This document shows positions 32,487 through 45,000 of a stretch of 54,965 nt of DNA, in pieces (position 1 is the stretch's first letter; the number at the start of each line of letters is the position of its first letter). The translations under genes were made by a program, and so were the position numbers. The notes beneath the pieces are model-generated. The model did no database searches. It saw only the letters and a list, made by a program, of their open reading frames with translations, and was not told the DNA's origin. Source of the DNA: Pascua guehoae (lineage: Eukaryota; Basidiomycota; Tremellomycetes; Trichosporonales; Trichosporonaceae); the NCBI GenBank assembly GCA_001600415.1, contig BCJX01000020.1, forward strand, positions 1-54,965, read 5' to 3'.

Positions 32487-32883
32487 CCAGGGCAGGTGGG
32501 GGTGAAGACGAAATGCCAGGTCTGCGCGCTCTGTCGTTGCAGTGGGGATATCGTGGCACAGAGCAACCACCCAAGCCCGACCGACACCGCCGGCACCACC
32601 AAAGAAGGAACAAGTCGCACGCACACACGCACGCACGTTGGGTTGCGATAGACTACCTCCTTTCATCGAGCTCGCTCCTCTTTCTTGTCTTTGTCCTTGA
32701 CGTTTGACAAGCGGCTCAAGTCGCATCAACCTCATCCTCTACATCTCTCCATCTTCCTCTTTACCCTCTTAGTTTCCCCCCCTCCCCCCTTTCTCCATCT
32801 CTTGTTCCCCTTCTCCCACCCCCTCCCCCCCCCCTCTCAACCTCTCTACACCAAGTTGGGACTGCCGCAGTCCATCGCCCAAC

Positions 32884-35800
32884 ATGGCGTCCATCTTCAG
32901 CGGTCCCCCTGCAACCCGCCCATTGGTTCTGCATTCGCAGACCGCCCGCGTCCACATCCTCGTCCCAGCCTCGCCTCTGTCGGCTTGGGTGGCCTCTGAG
33001 GTTCTTGCCCAAGAATTCCACGACTCGTACCCACAAGACGACGACGTCCTCCCTCCCCCAGAGGAGGACGAGGAGGGAAATGTTATCCCCCGCGAGACCA
33101 GCAATGAGCCCCAGGTCAAGCTTCTCGCCCGCTTCCTCGGCTTTGTGGCCGACAAGGTCGCCGCTGGCGCCTCGGACGACATTGTCCAGGTCCTTCTGGC
33201 CGCGTACAACCGCTTCAACGACACATTCCTCGCTTCGCTGAACATTCACTCGCTTGTCCAGTCGTTCGACCCCGAGCCGCGTGCCGAGATTCTCACCGCC
33301 TACTTCAAGGCGTTTGCTGTCCTTCGCAAGGCCCTCGGCCCAAGCGAAGTCAAGATTGCCCACCCTTCCGCACTTTTCGAGGCGGCCAAGGATGGCAAGG
33401 CTGAGGCCTACGCCCTCTTCGGTGGCCAGGGCGTTAACGAGGTTAGTACCTGATCACCCACCGTGGTCGTGTCCCCCCCGCTTCCAGTGACTGACCTCGT
33501 TCAGACCTACTTCCAGGAGCTCCAGTCGCTCTACGACACCTACCGTCCTTTCGTCGAGGACCTCATCAAGGAAATCACCTCCAAGGTTCTGATTCCTCTC
33601 GCAAGCAAGGCCGTTGCCGAAGGCTCGCCCTACTACTCGCAGGGCGTTGACCTCGTTGCATGGCTCAACGGCACCAAGCCGCGCCCCTCGGTCGAGTACC
33701 TGGCGTCGATTCCCATCTCGATGCTTCTCATTGGTGTTACCCAGCTCGTCCAGTACGTCGTCTCGGCACGCGTGCTCGACCTCAACCCGGGTGAGCTCCG
33801 CAAGATCTTCAAGGGCACCACCGGCCACTCGCAGGGTGTCGTTTCTGCCGTCGCTATCGCCGCCTCGGACTCGTGGGAGTCGCTCGAGAAGAACATTCTC
33901 AAGGCCGTCAAGCACCTCTTCTACATTGGTCTCCGTGGCCAGGAGGCGTTCCCCGTTCTCGCCATTGAGCCCGAGATTGTGGCCGACGCTGTCGAGAACA
34001 ACGAGGGCGTCCCCTCGCCCATGCTCGGCGTTTACGGCTTGAGCCACCACGCCCTTCAGAAGCACATTGACAATGTCAACAAGTACCTGCCCGAGAACTC
34101 GAAGATTGGCATCTCGCTCCACAACGCTCCGACCATGTTCGTCGTGACTGGTCCCCCCAAGGCACTCTACGGCCTCGCCACTGCCCTCCGCAAGGTCATG
34201 GCTCCCGCTGGTCTCGACCAGGGCCGTACCCCCTTCTCGAAGCGCAAGACGGTCTTCAACTGCCGCTTCCTTCCCATCAACGCGCCCTTCCACAGCCACT
34301 ACCTCCAGGCCGCCACTGAGCGTGTTACCAAGGACCTCGGCGAGGAGCTCTGGACCCCCCAGCAGCTTGGCATGGCCGTCTACAACACCGAGAACGGTAA
34401 GTTATAAATTTGCCGAGATTAAAATGTCCGTGCGTTCCTGCTGACGCGCTTTATCAGGCTCGGACCTCCGCAAGGCCGCGGGTTCGCTCACCACCCTGCT
34501 TTCGGACCTGATCTTCACCAAGCACATTCACTGGGCCAAGGCCTGTGACTTCCCAACCTCGGCTACCCACGCCGTCGACTTTGGTCCGGGTGGAAACTCG
34601 GGTGTCGGTCTCCTCGTCTCTCGTGTGACCGAGGGCCGTGGTGTCCGTGTTGTCGTTGTCAGCGAAAAGGGCCGCTCGGGTGCCGAGGTCTATGACGCTA
34701 CCAACGTCCGTCGCGAGCCCGTTTGGTCCAAGGAATTCCAGCCTCGCCTCGTCAAGACGCTCGATGGCAAGATTCACATTGACACGCCCTTCTCGCGTCT
34801 CTTGGGCAAGCCGCCCATTATGATTCCCGGCATGACCCCGACCACTGTCGGTGCCAACCTCGTCTCGGCCACCCTGAACGCTGGCTTCCACATCGAGTTG
34901 GCTGGTGGCGGCCACTACGCGCCCCCCATTCTTCGTGCCAAGGTTGACGAGATCCTTCGTCGTGTCGGCCCCGGTGTCGGCATTACCCTCAACGCCCTGT
35001 ACATCAACCAGCCTCAGTTCAGCTTCCAGTTCCCTCTCTGGCAGGAGATGCGCCGTGAGGGCCTCCCCGTCGAGGGCTTCTGTATCGCCGCTGGTATCCC
35101 GTCGTCTGACAAGGCGACCCAGATGATCAAGGACCTCAAGGCTTCGGGCATCAAGCACCTTGCTTTCAAGCCCGGATCCACCGAGGGTATCCGCCAGGTT
35201 ATCAACATTGCTGCCGCCAACCCCGACTTCCCCATCATCCTTCAGTGGACGGGTGGTCGTGCCGGTGGCCACCACTCGGCTGAGGACTTCCACCAGCCTA
35301 TGATCGCCACCTACGGCTCGATCCGCCAGAACCGCAACATCTCTCTCATTGCCGGTTCCGGCTTTGGTGGCGCCGAGGATGTCTGGCCCTACCTCTCGGG
35401 TGACTGGTCTGTCAAGCGCTTCGGCCTTCAGCCCATGCCCTTCGACGGTGTGCTCTACGGCTCCCGCGTGCTCGTCGCCAAGGAGGCCGACACCGCCCCC
35501 GGTGTCAAGAAGCTCATTGTCGAGGCCGCTGGTATCGAGGACGCCGACTGGGAGGGCACCTACGACAAGCCGACCGGTGGTATTCTTACCGTCCGCTCCG
35601 AGCTTGGTGAGCCCATCCACAAGATTGCCACCCGCGGTGTCAAGCTCTGGCGTGAGTTTGACGACACCGTCTTCAACATTCCTCGCGACAAGCGTCAGGC
35701 GTGGCTCGAGAACAAGAAGGACTATGTCATTGAGCGCCTCAACAAGGACTTCAACAAGCCCTGGTTCGGCAAGAAGGCCGACGGCTCTGTCGTCTCCGAC

Positions 35801-38800
35801 ATTGGTCTCATGACCTACGACGAGGTCTCTCGCCGCATGGTCGAGCTCATGTACGTTTCCATCGACAAGCGCTGGGTCGACATTTCGCTCCGCAACTTCA
35901 CTGGTGACTGGCTCCGTCGTGTCGAGGAGCGCTTCGCCGGTGTCGACGGTATCCGCACCAAGGAGTCGCTCATCCAGTCGTTCTCCGACCTTGACGACCC
36001 TATCCCGACCATTGACAAGTTCTTTGACGCCTACCCCAAGGGCAAGGCTCAGCTCCTGTCGGCTGACGACAAGGCGTACTTCCTGTCGCGCGCCTCGTAC
36101 CCCTTCCAGAAGCCCGTGCCGTTCATCCCCGTGTTCGACAACAACTTCGAGTTCTGGTTCAAGAAGGACTCGCTCTGGGCTGCCGAGGACATCAACGCCG
36201 TCTTCGACCAGGACCCGCAGCGTGTCTGTATTCTCCAGGGTCCCATGGCCGTCAAGCACTCTACTGTTGCGGACGAGCCCATTGGCGACATGCTCGGCAA
36301 CATTGAGGGTCTCCTCGTCAAGAGGATTCTCGAGCGCTTCTACAACAACGACGAGTCGCTCGTTCCTCGTCTCGACTACATTGGCGCTCGCCCCATTCAG
36401 TCGCACACCCACATTGCCAAGGAGGTTGTCGACGGTGACGTCCGCACCCTCGAGCTCGACGAGAAGCTTCCTGCCGTCGAGGACTGGCTCCAGCGCATTG
36501 CTGGTCCCCAGCTCTCGTGGCTTCGTGCCGCCCTTACGACTGTCAACGTCGTCCAGGGCCAGAAGTACGTCACGAACCCCTTCCGCCGCATCTTCACGCC
36601 GCGCAAGCACCAGAAGGTTGTCATCAAGTCGTCTGGCGGCAACATCCAGTCGGTCTCGGTCTACGGCGGCATCCGCTCCGCCGGCGAGTTCCCTGCCGAC
36701 TTCAAGGCCGTCGAGCTTTCGTACAACCCGACGTCGCGCCGCATCACCCTCGTTCTCAACGAGCTCCGTCGCGGCTCCACCGTGCCTCTCACGTTCCACT
36801 TCGACTACAAGCCGGCTCAGGGTTACGCCCCGATCCACGAGGTCGTCGAGGGCCGCAACAAGGCCATCAAGGACTTCTACTGGCGCCTGTGGTTCGGTGA
36901 CAACGAGAAGCTCCCCCAGATTGCCATCGACCAGACCTTCACCTGCGGTGACTGCAAGGTCGACGCCGAGACCATCCAGCGCTTCTGCGACGTTGTTGGC
37001 AACCAGAGCGAGGCCTTCAAGCAGGTCCGCAACAAGACCATCCTCGCCCCCATGGACTACGCCATTGTCCTTGGCTGGCAGTCGATCATGAAGACCATCT
37101 TCCCCGACGCCATTGACGGTGACCTCATCAACCTCGTCCACCTCTCGAACGGCTTCCGCTTCGTCGAGGGTGTTGCGCCCCTCAAGGCTGGCGACGTCTG
37201 CACCACCGAGGCACGCGTCACCTCTGTCATCAACTCGGACAGCGGCAAGACTGTCAAGGTCAAGGGCTTTGTCCTCCGCAACGGCGAGCCTGTTATCGAG
37301 GTCAACTCGGCCTTCCTTTACCGTGGCCGCTTCACCGACTTTGAGAACACGTTTGAGACCATTGACGAGGACGACTACGTCGTCAAGCTCGACAAGCCCA
37401 CTTCGGTCGGTGTCCTTCAGTCCAAGCAGTGGTTTGAGTGGGACGACGACTCTGTGCCCCTTGACCAGGGCACCGAGCTCACCTTCAAGGTCAAGACCAA
37501 GCTCAAGTACAAGAACAAGAACACCTTCTCGTCGGTGCAAGTCACCGGCGCGGCGTTCATCCGCAGCCAGACCAAGCAGCTTGTCCAGGTCGCGACCGTC
37601 GACTACGAGGCCCACAACTCGCACGGCAACCCCGTTGTCGAGTACCTCAAGCGTCACGGCAAGGCCGTTGGCCTCCCGGTTCCCCTCGAGTCGGGCGGCT
37701 ACTCGCTCATCACCGACCCTTCGACCGCGACTTACACCACACCGAGCTCCAACGAGCCGTACTCGAAGATCTCGGGTGACTTCAACCCCATCCACATCAA
37801 CCCGTACTTCTCCGACTTTGCGTCGCTCCCCGGCACCATTACCCACGGCATGTGGTCGTCGGCTGCTACCCGCAAGTACGTCGAGTCGGTCGCTGCGGAC
37901 AACCACCCCGAGCGCGTTGTGTCGTACGACGTTGGCTTTGTTGGCATGGTCCTTCCTGGTGACGAGATCAACGTCCAGCTCAAGCACATTGCCATGCGTG
38001 GTGGCAAGAAGGTCATCAAGGTCGAGGCCTTCAACCAGAACGGCACCAAGGTCATCGACGGCCAGGCCGAGGTTCTTCAGCCCCCTACTGCCTATGTCTT
38101 CACCGGCCAGGGTTCGCAGGAGGTTGGCATGGGTATGGAGCTTTACAACAACTCCGAGGTCGCGCGCGCCGTCTGGGACGCCGCCGACGCCCACCTTACC
38201 TCTGTGTACGGCTTCTCGATTGTCGACATTGTCAAGAACAACCCCAAGGAGCTCACCATCCACTTTGGTGGCATCAAGGGCCAGGCTATCCGCCAGCGCT
38301 ACATGGAGCTCACCTACGACTCGGTTGACGAGAACGGCGAGCTCAAGACCCAGCCCCTCTTTGGCGACATTGACCTCTACACTACGCACTACACCTTCTC
38401 GCACCCTCAGGGTCTCCTCTTCGCGACGCAGTACACTCAGATTGCGCTCGTCGTCACCGAGAAGGCTGCGTTCGACGACATGAAGGCCAAGGGTCTCATC
38501 GACCCCAACGCCGCCTTTGCCGGTCACTCGCTCGGCGAGTACTCGGCTTTGGCTGCCATTGCCGACGTCCTCCCGATCTCGGCCCTCGCCGACGTTGTCT
38601 TCTTCCGTGGTATCACCATGCAGCGCGCCGTCAAGCGCGACGCCGAGGGCAAGTCGCAGTACGCCATGATGGCTGTCAACCCTTCGCGTGTCGGCAAGAC
38701 CTTCTCCGAGCCCGCGCTCCGTGAGATTGTTGACCAGATCTCCAAGCAGAAGGACGTCCTTCTCCAGATTGTCAACCTCAACGTCGCCGACCAGCAATAC

Positions 38801-40631
38801 GTTACAGCCGGCGAGCTGCGCGCTCTTGCGACGCTCACCAACGTCCTCAACATGCTCAAGCACCAGAAGATTGACCTGGAGAAGCTCTCCAAGACCATGT
38901 CGGTCGAGCAGCTCAAGGAGCACCTCGTTGACATTATCAACGGCTGCTGGGACATGATGGAGGAGAAGAAGGCCAAGGACGACGGTGCCGTCATCCTCGA
39001 GCGTGGCTACGCGACCATCCCACTCCCTGGTATCGACGTGCCCTTCCACTCGCGCTACCTCTGGCCTGGAGTCCTGTCGTTCCGCAACTACCTCATCAAG
39101 AAGATCGACCCCGAGCACCTCAACCCCGAGCGCCTCGTTGGCAAGTACATCCCGAACCTCATCGCCGAGCCGTTCGAGGTGTCCAAGGCCTACGTTCAGA
39201 AGATCTACGACGAGACCAACTCGCCCCGCATGGAGACTATTCTCAACGCCTGGGACAAGGACGCGTGGGCGTCGCCGGCCAAGCGCCAGGGTCTCGCCTA
39301 CAGCCTCCTCACCGAGTGTCTCGCATATCAGTTCGCGTCCCCCGTCCGCTGGATCGAGACCCAGGACGTGCTCTTCTCGCGTGCCAAGTTTGAGCGCTTC
39401 ATCGAGGTTGGCCCCGGCCCCGTTCTCTCGGGCATGGCTACCCGCACGCTCAAGGCAAAGTACGAGGCCGCGGACGGCGCCATTGCCCTCAAGCGCCAGA
39501 TTCTCTGCCACGCCAAGAACCAGAAGGAGGTCTACTACGCGTTCGAGGACGAGGCTGCCGACGAGCCGGCCCCGGCCGCTGCTTCCGAGGACAAGCCCGC
39601 GGCTGCCCCCGCTGCGGCTGCTGCTCCTGCTCCCGCGGCTGCGCCCGCCCCCGCCGCGTCTGCCGGCCCGGCTGTTGCCGTCGACGACGTGCCCCCCAAG
39701 GCTGTCGACACTGTCCGTGTCATCATCGCCCAAAAGCTCAAGAAGCCCGTCAGCGAGATCCCTCTCTCCAAGTCGCTCAAGGAGCTCTCTGGCGGCAAGT
39801 CGACGCTGCAGAACGAGATTCTCGGCGACCTCCAGGTCGAGTTTGCCTCTGCTCCTGAGAAGGGTGAGGACCTCCCGCTCGACGAGCTTGGTGCCGCGCT
39901 CTCTGTTGGCTACTCCGGCCTTGGCAAGCACTCGATGGGTCTTACCAACCGCATGATTGCCTCCAAGTTCCCTGGTGGCTTCAACATCTCGGCTGCCCGT
40001 GCCCACCTCAACAAGCAGTGGGGTCTTGGCCCTCAGCGCGCCGACTCTGCGCTCTTCTTCGGTATCACGACTGAGCCGCCCAAGCGTCTCGGCTCGGAGG
40101 CCGACGCCAAGGCGTTCCTTGACAGCGTTGCGCAGGCGTACGCTTCGTACTCGGGCATCACCCTGTCTGCCGGCGGTGCCGGTGGTGGTGGTGGCGGCGG
40201 CGGTGCTGGCGGTGCGGTCATGAACTCTGAGGAGTTTGACAAGTACGTCCTCAAGAACGAGGAGCAGTACCAGCGCGAGATTGAGCTTCTCCACCGCTAC
40301 CTTGGCAAGGACCCCCGCGCTGGCGAGAAGCGTGCCGACGCCGCAAAGGCCGAGAACGAGGCCCTCCAGGCCAAGCTCGACGCCATCAAGCTCGAGCACG
40401 GCGACGCCTACATTGACGGCATCTCGCCCGTCTTCTCGCCCGCCAAGGCGCGTACCTTCGACTCGTCGTGGAACTGGGCCCGCCAGAGCTCGCTTATGCT
40501 CTGGTACGACATCATCCACGGCAAGCTGGACCCCAGCACCATTTTCGAGAGCGAGCCGTGAGTAACCTTGGCATTTGATTGCATTTGAAGAACCTTGCTG
40601 ACAAGACAGTCGCTACCGCCCGACCCAGTAG
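32884..40631 (+). CDS. FAS1: Fatty acid synthase beta chain extended with alpha N-terminus and ACP (AT-ER-DH-MPT-ACP)
   Basis: Four exons (32884-33441, 33505-34396, 34458-40557, 40610-40631) give 2523 aa; normal fungal beta subunits are ~2050-2080. In order: acetyltransferase (TGHSQGVVSA, near residue 295); enoyl reductase with IPGMTPTTVGANLVSA and TGGRAGGHHSAEDFHQP (~750); dehydratase with FNPIHINPYFSDFASLPGTI (~1590); and malonyl/palmitoyl transferase with AGHSLGEYSALAAI (~1840). The sequence then runs straight into the usual alpha start (AYQFASPVRWIETQDVLFSR, VGPGPVLSGMATRTLKAKY). An Ala/Pro linker follows, then the acyl carrier domain with LSGGKSTLQNEILGDL, whose Ser is the phosphopantetheine site (~2262). 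The chain ends in the helix FDSSWNWARQSSLMLWYDII and, after a last intron, RYRPTQ. Without that intron the frame stops at 40561; the GTGAGT...CTGAC...ACAG signals favour splicing. Confidence 0.95.
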
Positions 40632-42014
40632 ATTGTGGCCCGTCGAATAACTGAAAAAATTGCGTAGACCCCTTACATAGAGAACAAGCTCCCTAGCATT
40701 TGTCGCATATAAAGACGAGGAGCATGCATCGGATTCTGGACAGAAATGTGCACGAGTGTGAGAGCAAGCGTGATAGTTTTGTGGTCGTCCTGGTGTACAG
40801 TTGTGGTCATCCATCATGACACGAGAACGGAGCACCAATATTAACAGAGGCGGATTGGTTCAATGTGGATCAAATCGGGTGTCCCGATACCATTGTGCCC
40901 TTATTTACTGGGCCGATTGGGCGCCACGCGCCACGACCGTGGGGGCAGGGGTCATGCATTGGGCGTCAGTCGTGGAGAGAGCTGCCCCCACAAGACAGAC
41001 ACAGCGAGTCTGGGGGCACCGTGCACATTATGATTGTGGGACAAGAACAGATAGAATGGGCCATGCGCGCTTGTCGCAAAAAATGTTGATCAAGTTGCAC
41101 CATGTATTGCACGTGCACCATCAACGTCACTGCAGTACTACTAACGCCATGGCCCATGGCCTGCGGCCAAGGTGGTGGTGGTCCACGCTGGTCTCTCTCC
41201 GGTCTCCGAATGTGAGCAGGTCCGGCTCGTCGGCTAGTCGGCTCGGACCTGTCTGAGGAATGAGAAAAGGACGACGAGGGAGGGTCGAGGGGAGGGGGGG
41301 GGGGGGTGATTGCGCGCCACAACATCCAGATCTGGCCGCCATTGCAGTGGCGTGCTGAGCTCAGGCAGCATTCACAGTGGTGGTCGTATCAGACACCGTT
41401 GCGCGGGTGAAGATTTGCACGATTGGGTACATTGGGTCAGCCTACTTCAGGATAACGCGGTTAAACTCTATCAATTAAAAAGACACGTAAGGCGGAACCA
41501 AAATTTCGGACGCAAGACGCTCAAAAACTTGCCATGGTGGTACTCACCGCCCTGCCCAGGGCTACCCGCCTGCCCCTTTTACGCGTCCACAGAGAAGAGC
41601 TGCCAGCTGGCTGACGGCTGACGGCCTGGCGCAACCACTACCCATGGAATCGGGGAACATCTCTTTCTCTTTCTCTTCTTCTCTCTCTCTCCTCCTTTCC
41701 ATGCACAGCCCTACCTAACAAAAAAGGCGAGCCGCAAAACACTACTGATCCTCGCGTGAACCCCCCAACCACGCACCACAGGAGGAACAGAGCAAAAACC
41801 GGCCGCAAGAACCACCCACCTTCGTCGTCGTCGTCGTCACCAACGCCTCATCCCGTGGCTTTTGTAGAGACCCGACTCCGACACACTCCACCCCCGCCTG
41901 TCTCGGCCCTATTGTCTCGCCAGTTTATCTTGCTAGACTCCCTACCCTTTCCTTTTCCATCTTTCTCATACTTCTTGTCCCCCGTCCATCGTCGTCCGAC
42001 GTAGAGACTCCACA
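40632..42014. other. Intergenic region and URA2 promoter
   Basis: No gene is visible. There is a G run near 41294-41306, CT-rich tracts at 41662-41700 and about 41880-41990, and a short TCG repeat at 41822-41837. The CT tracts resemble those before the FAS and 14979 genes. Confidence 0.55.
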
Positions 42015-45000
42015 ATGGTCGCTCCTGCCCTCGACGACGCGACCTCGCCCATCGGTACGGGCGTCACGTCGCCCGCCGCCCCGGGCTCGCCGGTTACGCG
42101 TGCTGTCGGGTTGACTTCTCCCCGTGCGGCGCCGGTGACCCGCGACCCCATTGCCTTCCCCATGGCGACGGTCAAGCTGCCCCAGGGTGCCCTGTACCCT
42201 CCTGCGTCCGGCAAGGGCATCGACTTTATGGCCGGCGAGACCGAGTGGAACGACAGCATGGGCGAGGGCGACATGGTCCTCGAGCTCGCTGACGGCCTCG
42301 CGCTCTCGGGTCACTCGTTTGGCGCCAACAAGACCGTGTCGGGCGAGTGTGTTTTCCAGACTGGTGAGTTTTCAGAGCTGGGACCCACGAACCCGAGTCG
42401 AGCGATAAAAAGAAGGGGTAGCACCTACCCTGGGTGTGCGGAGACAACCCTAACCCCGTGGGGGGGATATGGGAGGGACCGTGGTGCGAGAACGAGTCAC
42501 TGATATCGCGTGCAGGCATGGTCGGATACCCGGAGTCGCTCACCGACCCTTCGTACGAGTCGCAGATTCTCATCCTCACGTACCCGCTCGTCGGCAACTA
42601 TGGTGTCCCCGAGCGTGTCGCTGCGGACCCCGCACAGGCCAGCACCGAGGAGGCGGCGACGGCGCTGCTCAACTCGATCCCGCTCGAGTTTGAGTCGTCG
42701 CGCATCCACGTCTCGGCGCTCGTGATTGCCAACTACCACCCGAGCTTTTCGCACCACCTCGCCAGCTCGAGCCTCGGCCAGTGGCTCAAGGAGCAGGGCA
42801 TCCCCGCCATGTGGGGTGTCGACACGCGCATGCTCACCAAGCGCCTCCGTGAGGGTGGTGTCCTCCTCGGCCGCGTCCTGACGCGCAAGGGTGACGCCCC
42901 GACGTCGCCCGCCACGACCGACAGCATTGTCGGCAAGGTCCAGGGTCTCCTTGGCGGCTTCAACGTCAATGGCGCTGCGGACAGTGCTGCCGACGCGACC
43001 GAGGCGTGGCGTGAGCAGTATGCCACCATTCCGTTTGCCGACCCCAACGCGACAAACCTCGTCGCAAAGGTCTCGACCAAGCAGCCCACGCTCTACACGG
43101 TCGAGACGGGTGTCGAAAAGCTTGTCAACCCCCGCACGGGCAAGACGATCCGCGTCATTGCCGTCGACGTCGGTATGAAGTACAACCAGATTCGCTGCTT
43201 CCGCAGGCGCGGTGTCGAGGTCAAGGTCGTCCCCTGGGACTATGACTTTAACAAGGATGCCGGCCAGTATGACGGTCTGTTCATCTCCAACGGCCCAGGC
43301 GACCCGTCCATGGCTACCAAGACCATTGCCAACCTCAAGGTTGCGCTCGAAAAGTCCAAGGTCCCCATCTTTGGTATCTGTCTCGGCCACCAGCTCATTG
43401 CGCTCGCGTCGGGCGCACGTACCCGCAAGATGAAGTACGGTAACCGCGGCATGAACCTGCCGTGCACGTGCTCGACCTCGGGCCGCTGTTACATTACGTC
43501 GCAGAACCACGGTTACGAGGTTGACGTCTCGTCGCTCCAGCCCGGCTGGGAGCCCCTCTTCACCAACGCCAACGACGAGTCCAACGAGGGTATCTGGATG
43601 GGCAAGAACGGCAAGCCCTTCTTCTCGGTCCAGTTCCACCCCGAGTCGGCTCCTGGTCCCCGCGACACCGAGTTCCTCTTTGATGTCTTCATCCAGAGCA
43701 TTGTCGCGACCGCCCGCGAGGGCCGTCTCGTCTCGGTCGACATGCCCGGCGGCGAGCTCGCCGTCAACCGTCAGCGCCTCCCGCGCGAGACGGTCAAGAA
43801 GGTCCTCGTCCTCGGCTCGGGTGGTCTGTCCATTGGTCAGGCCGGCGAGTTTGACTACTCTGGCTCCCAGGCCATCAAGGCCCTCAAGGAGGAAGGCATC
43901 TACACCATCCTCGTCAACCCCAACATTGCCACGATCCAGACATCCAAGGGTCTCGCAGACAAGGTCTACTTCCTCCCCGTCACGCCCGAGTTTGTGCGCA
44001 AGATTATCAAGCACGAAAAGCCCGACGGCATCTACTGCACGTTTGGTGGCCAGACTGCCCTTAGCGTCGGCATCCAGCTCAAGGACGAGTTTGAAAAGCT
44101 CGGCGTAAAGGTCCTCGGTACCCCGATCGACACGATCATCACCACCGAAGACCGCGAGCTCTTTGCTCGCGCCATGGACGAGATTGGCGAAAAGTGCGCC
44201 AAGTCCGAGTCGGCATCGACTCTCCAAGAGGCCATTGACGCCGCCAACCGCATCGGCTACCCGCTCATTGTCCGTGCCGCATACGCCCTCGGTGGTCTCG
44301 GCTCGGGCTTTGCCTACAACGAGCCCGAGCTCGTCGAGCTCTGCACCAAGGCCTTTGCCACTTCGCCCCAGGTCCTTGTCGAGCGCTCGATGAAGGGCTG
44401 GAAGGAGGTCGAGTACGAGGTTGTCCGTGACTGCATGGACAACTGCATCACCGTGTGTAACATGGAAAACTTTGACCCGCTCGGTATCCACACTGGTGAC
44501 TCGATTGTCGTCGCCCCCTCGCAGACGCTCTCGGACGCAGACTACAACATGCTCCGCACCACGGCCGTCAACGTCATCCGTCACCTCGGCGTCGTCGGCG
44601 AGTGCAACATTCAGTACGCGCTCAACCCGTACTCGAAGGAGTACTGCATTATCGAGGTCAACGCACGTCTCTCGCGCTCGTCTGCGCTTGCGTCCAAGGC
44701 CACCGGCTACCCCCTCGCGTTTATCGCCGCCAAGCTCGGTCTCAACATTCCCCTCAACGAGATCCGCAACTCGGTCACCAAGAAGACGACTGCCTGCTTT
44801 GAGCCCTCGCTCGACTACTGCGTCGTCAAGATTCCCCGCTGGGACCTCAAGAAGTTTACTCGCGTCTCGACGGCGCTGTCGTCGTCGATGAAGTCGGTCG
44901 GTGAGGTCATGGCCATTGGCCGTACCTTTGAGGAGACCATCCAAAAGGCCATTCGCTGCATCGACGACAGCTTCCTTGGCTTTGGCGAAATGATCCCCAT

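Larger units (their letters stand above)
30661..32883. promoter_or_regulatory. Shared divergent promoter region of the two FAS chains
   Basis: The two start codons are 2.2 kb apart and face away from each other, so this interval should control both chains and help keep their amounts equal. It contains G-rich runs near each end, a 16-A run at 31838-31853, and a CT-rich leader (about 32740-32850) directly before the plus-strand ATG. Short frames inside it have no coding character. I could not identify specific factor sites. Confidence 0.6.

Noticed and set aside
34454..40519. 2021-codon open frame antisense to the FAS plus chain
   Set aside because: The plus strand carries the complete FAS domains with catalytic motifs. 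The antisense frame stays open because the biased C-ending codons avoid stops on the opposite strand, and its product has no domain.
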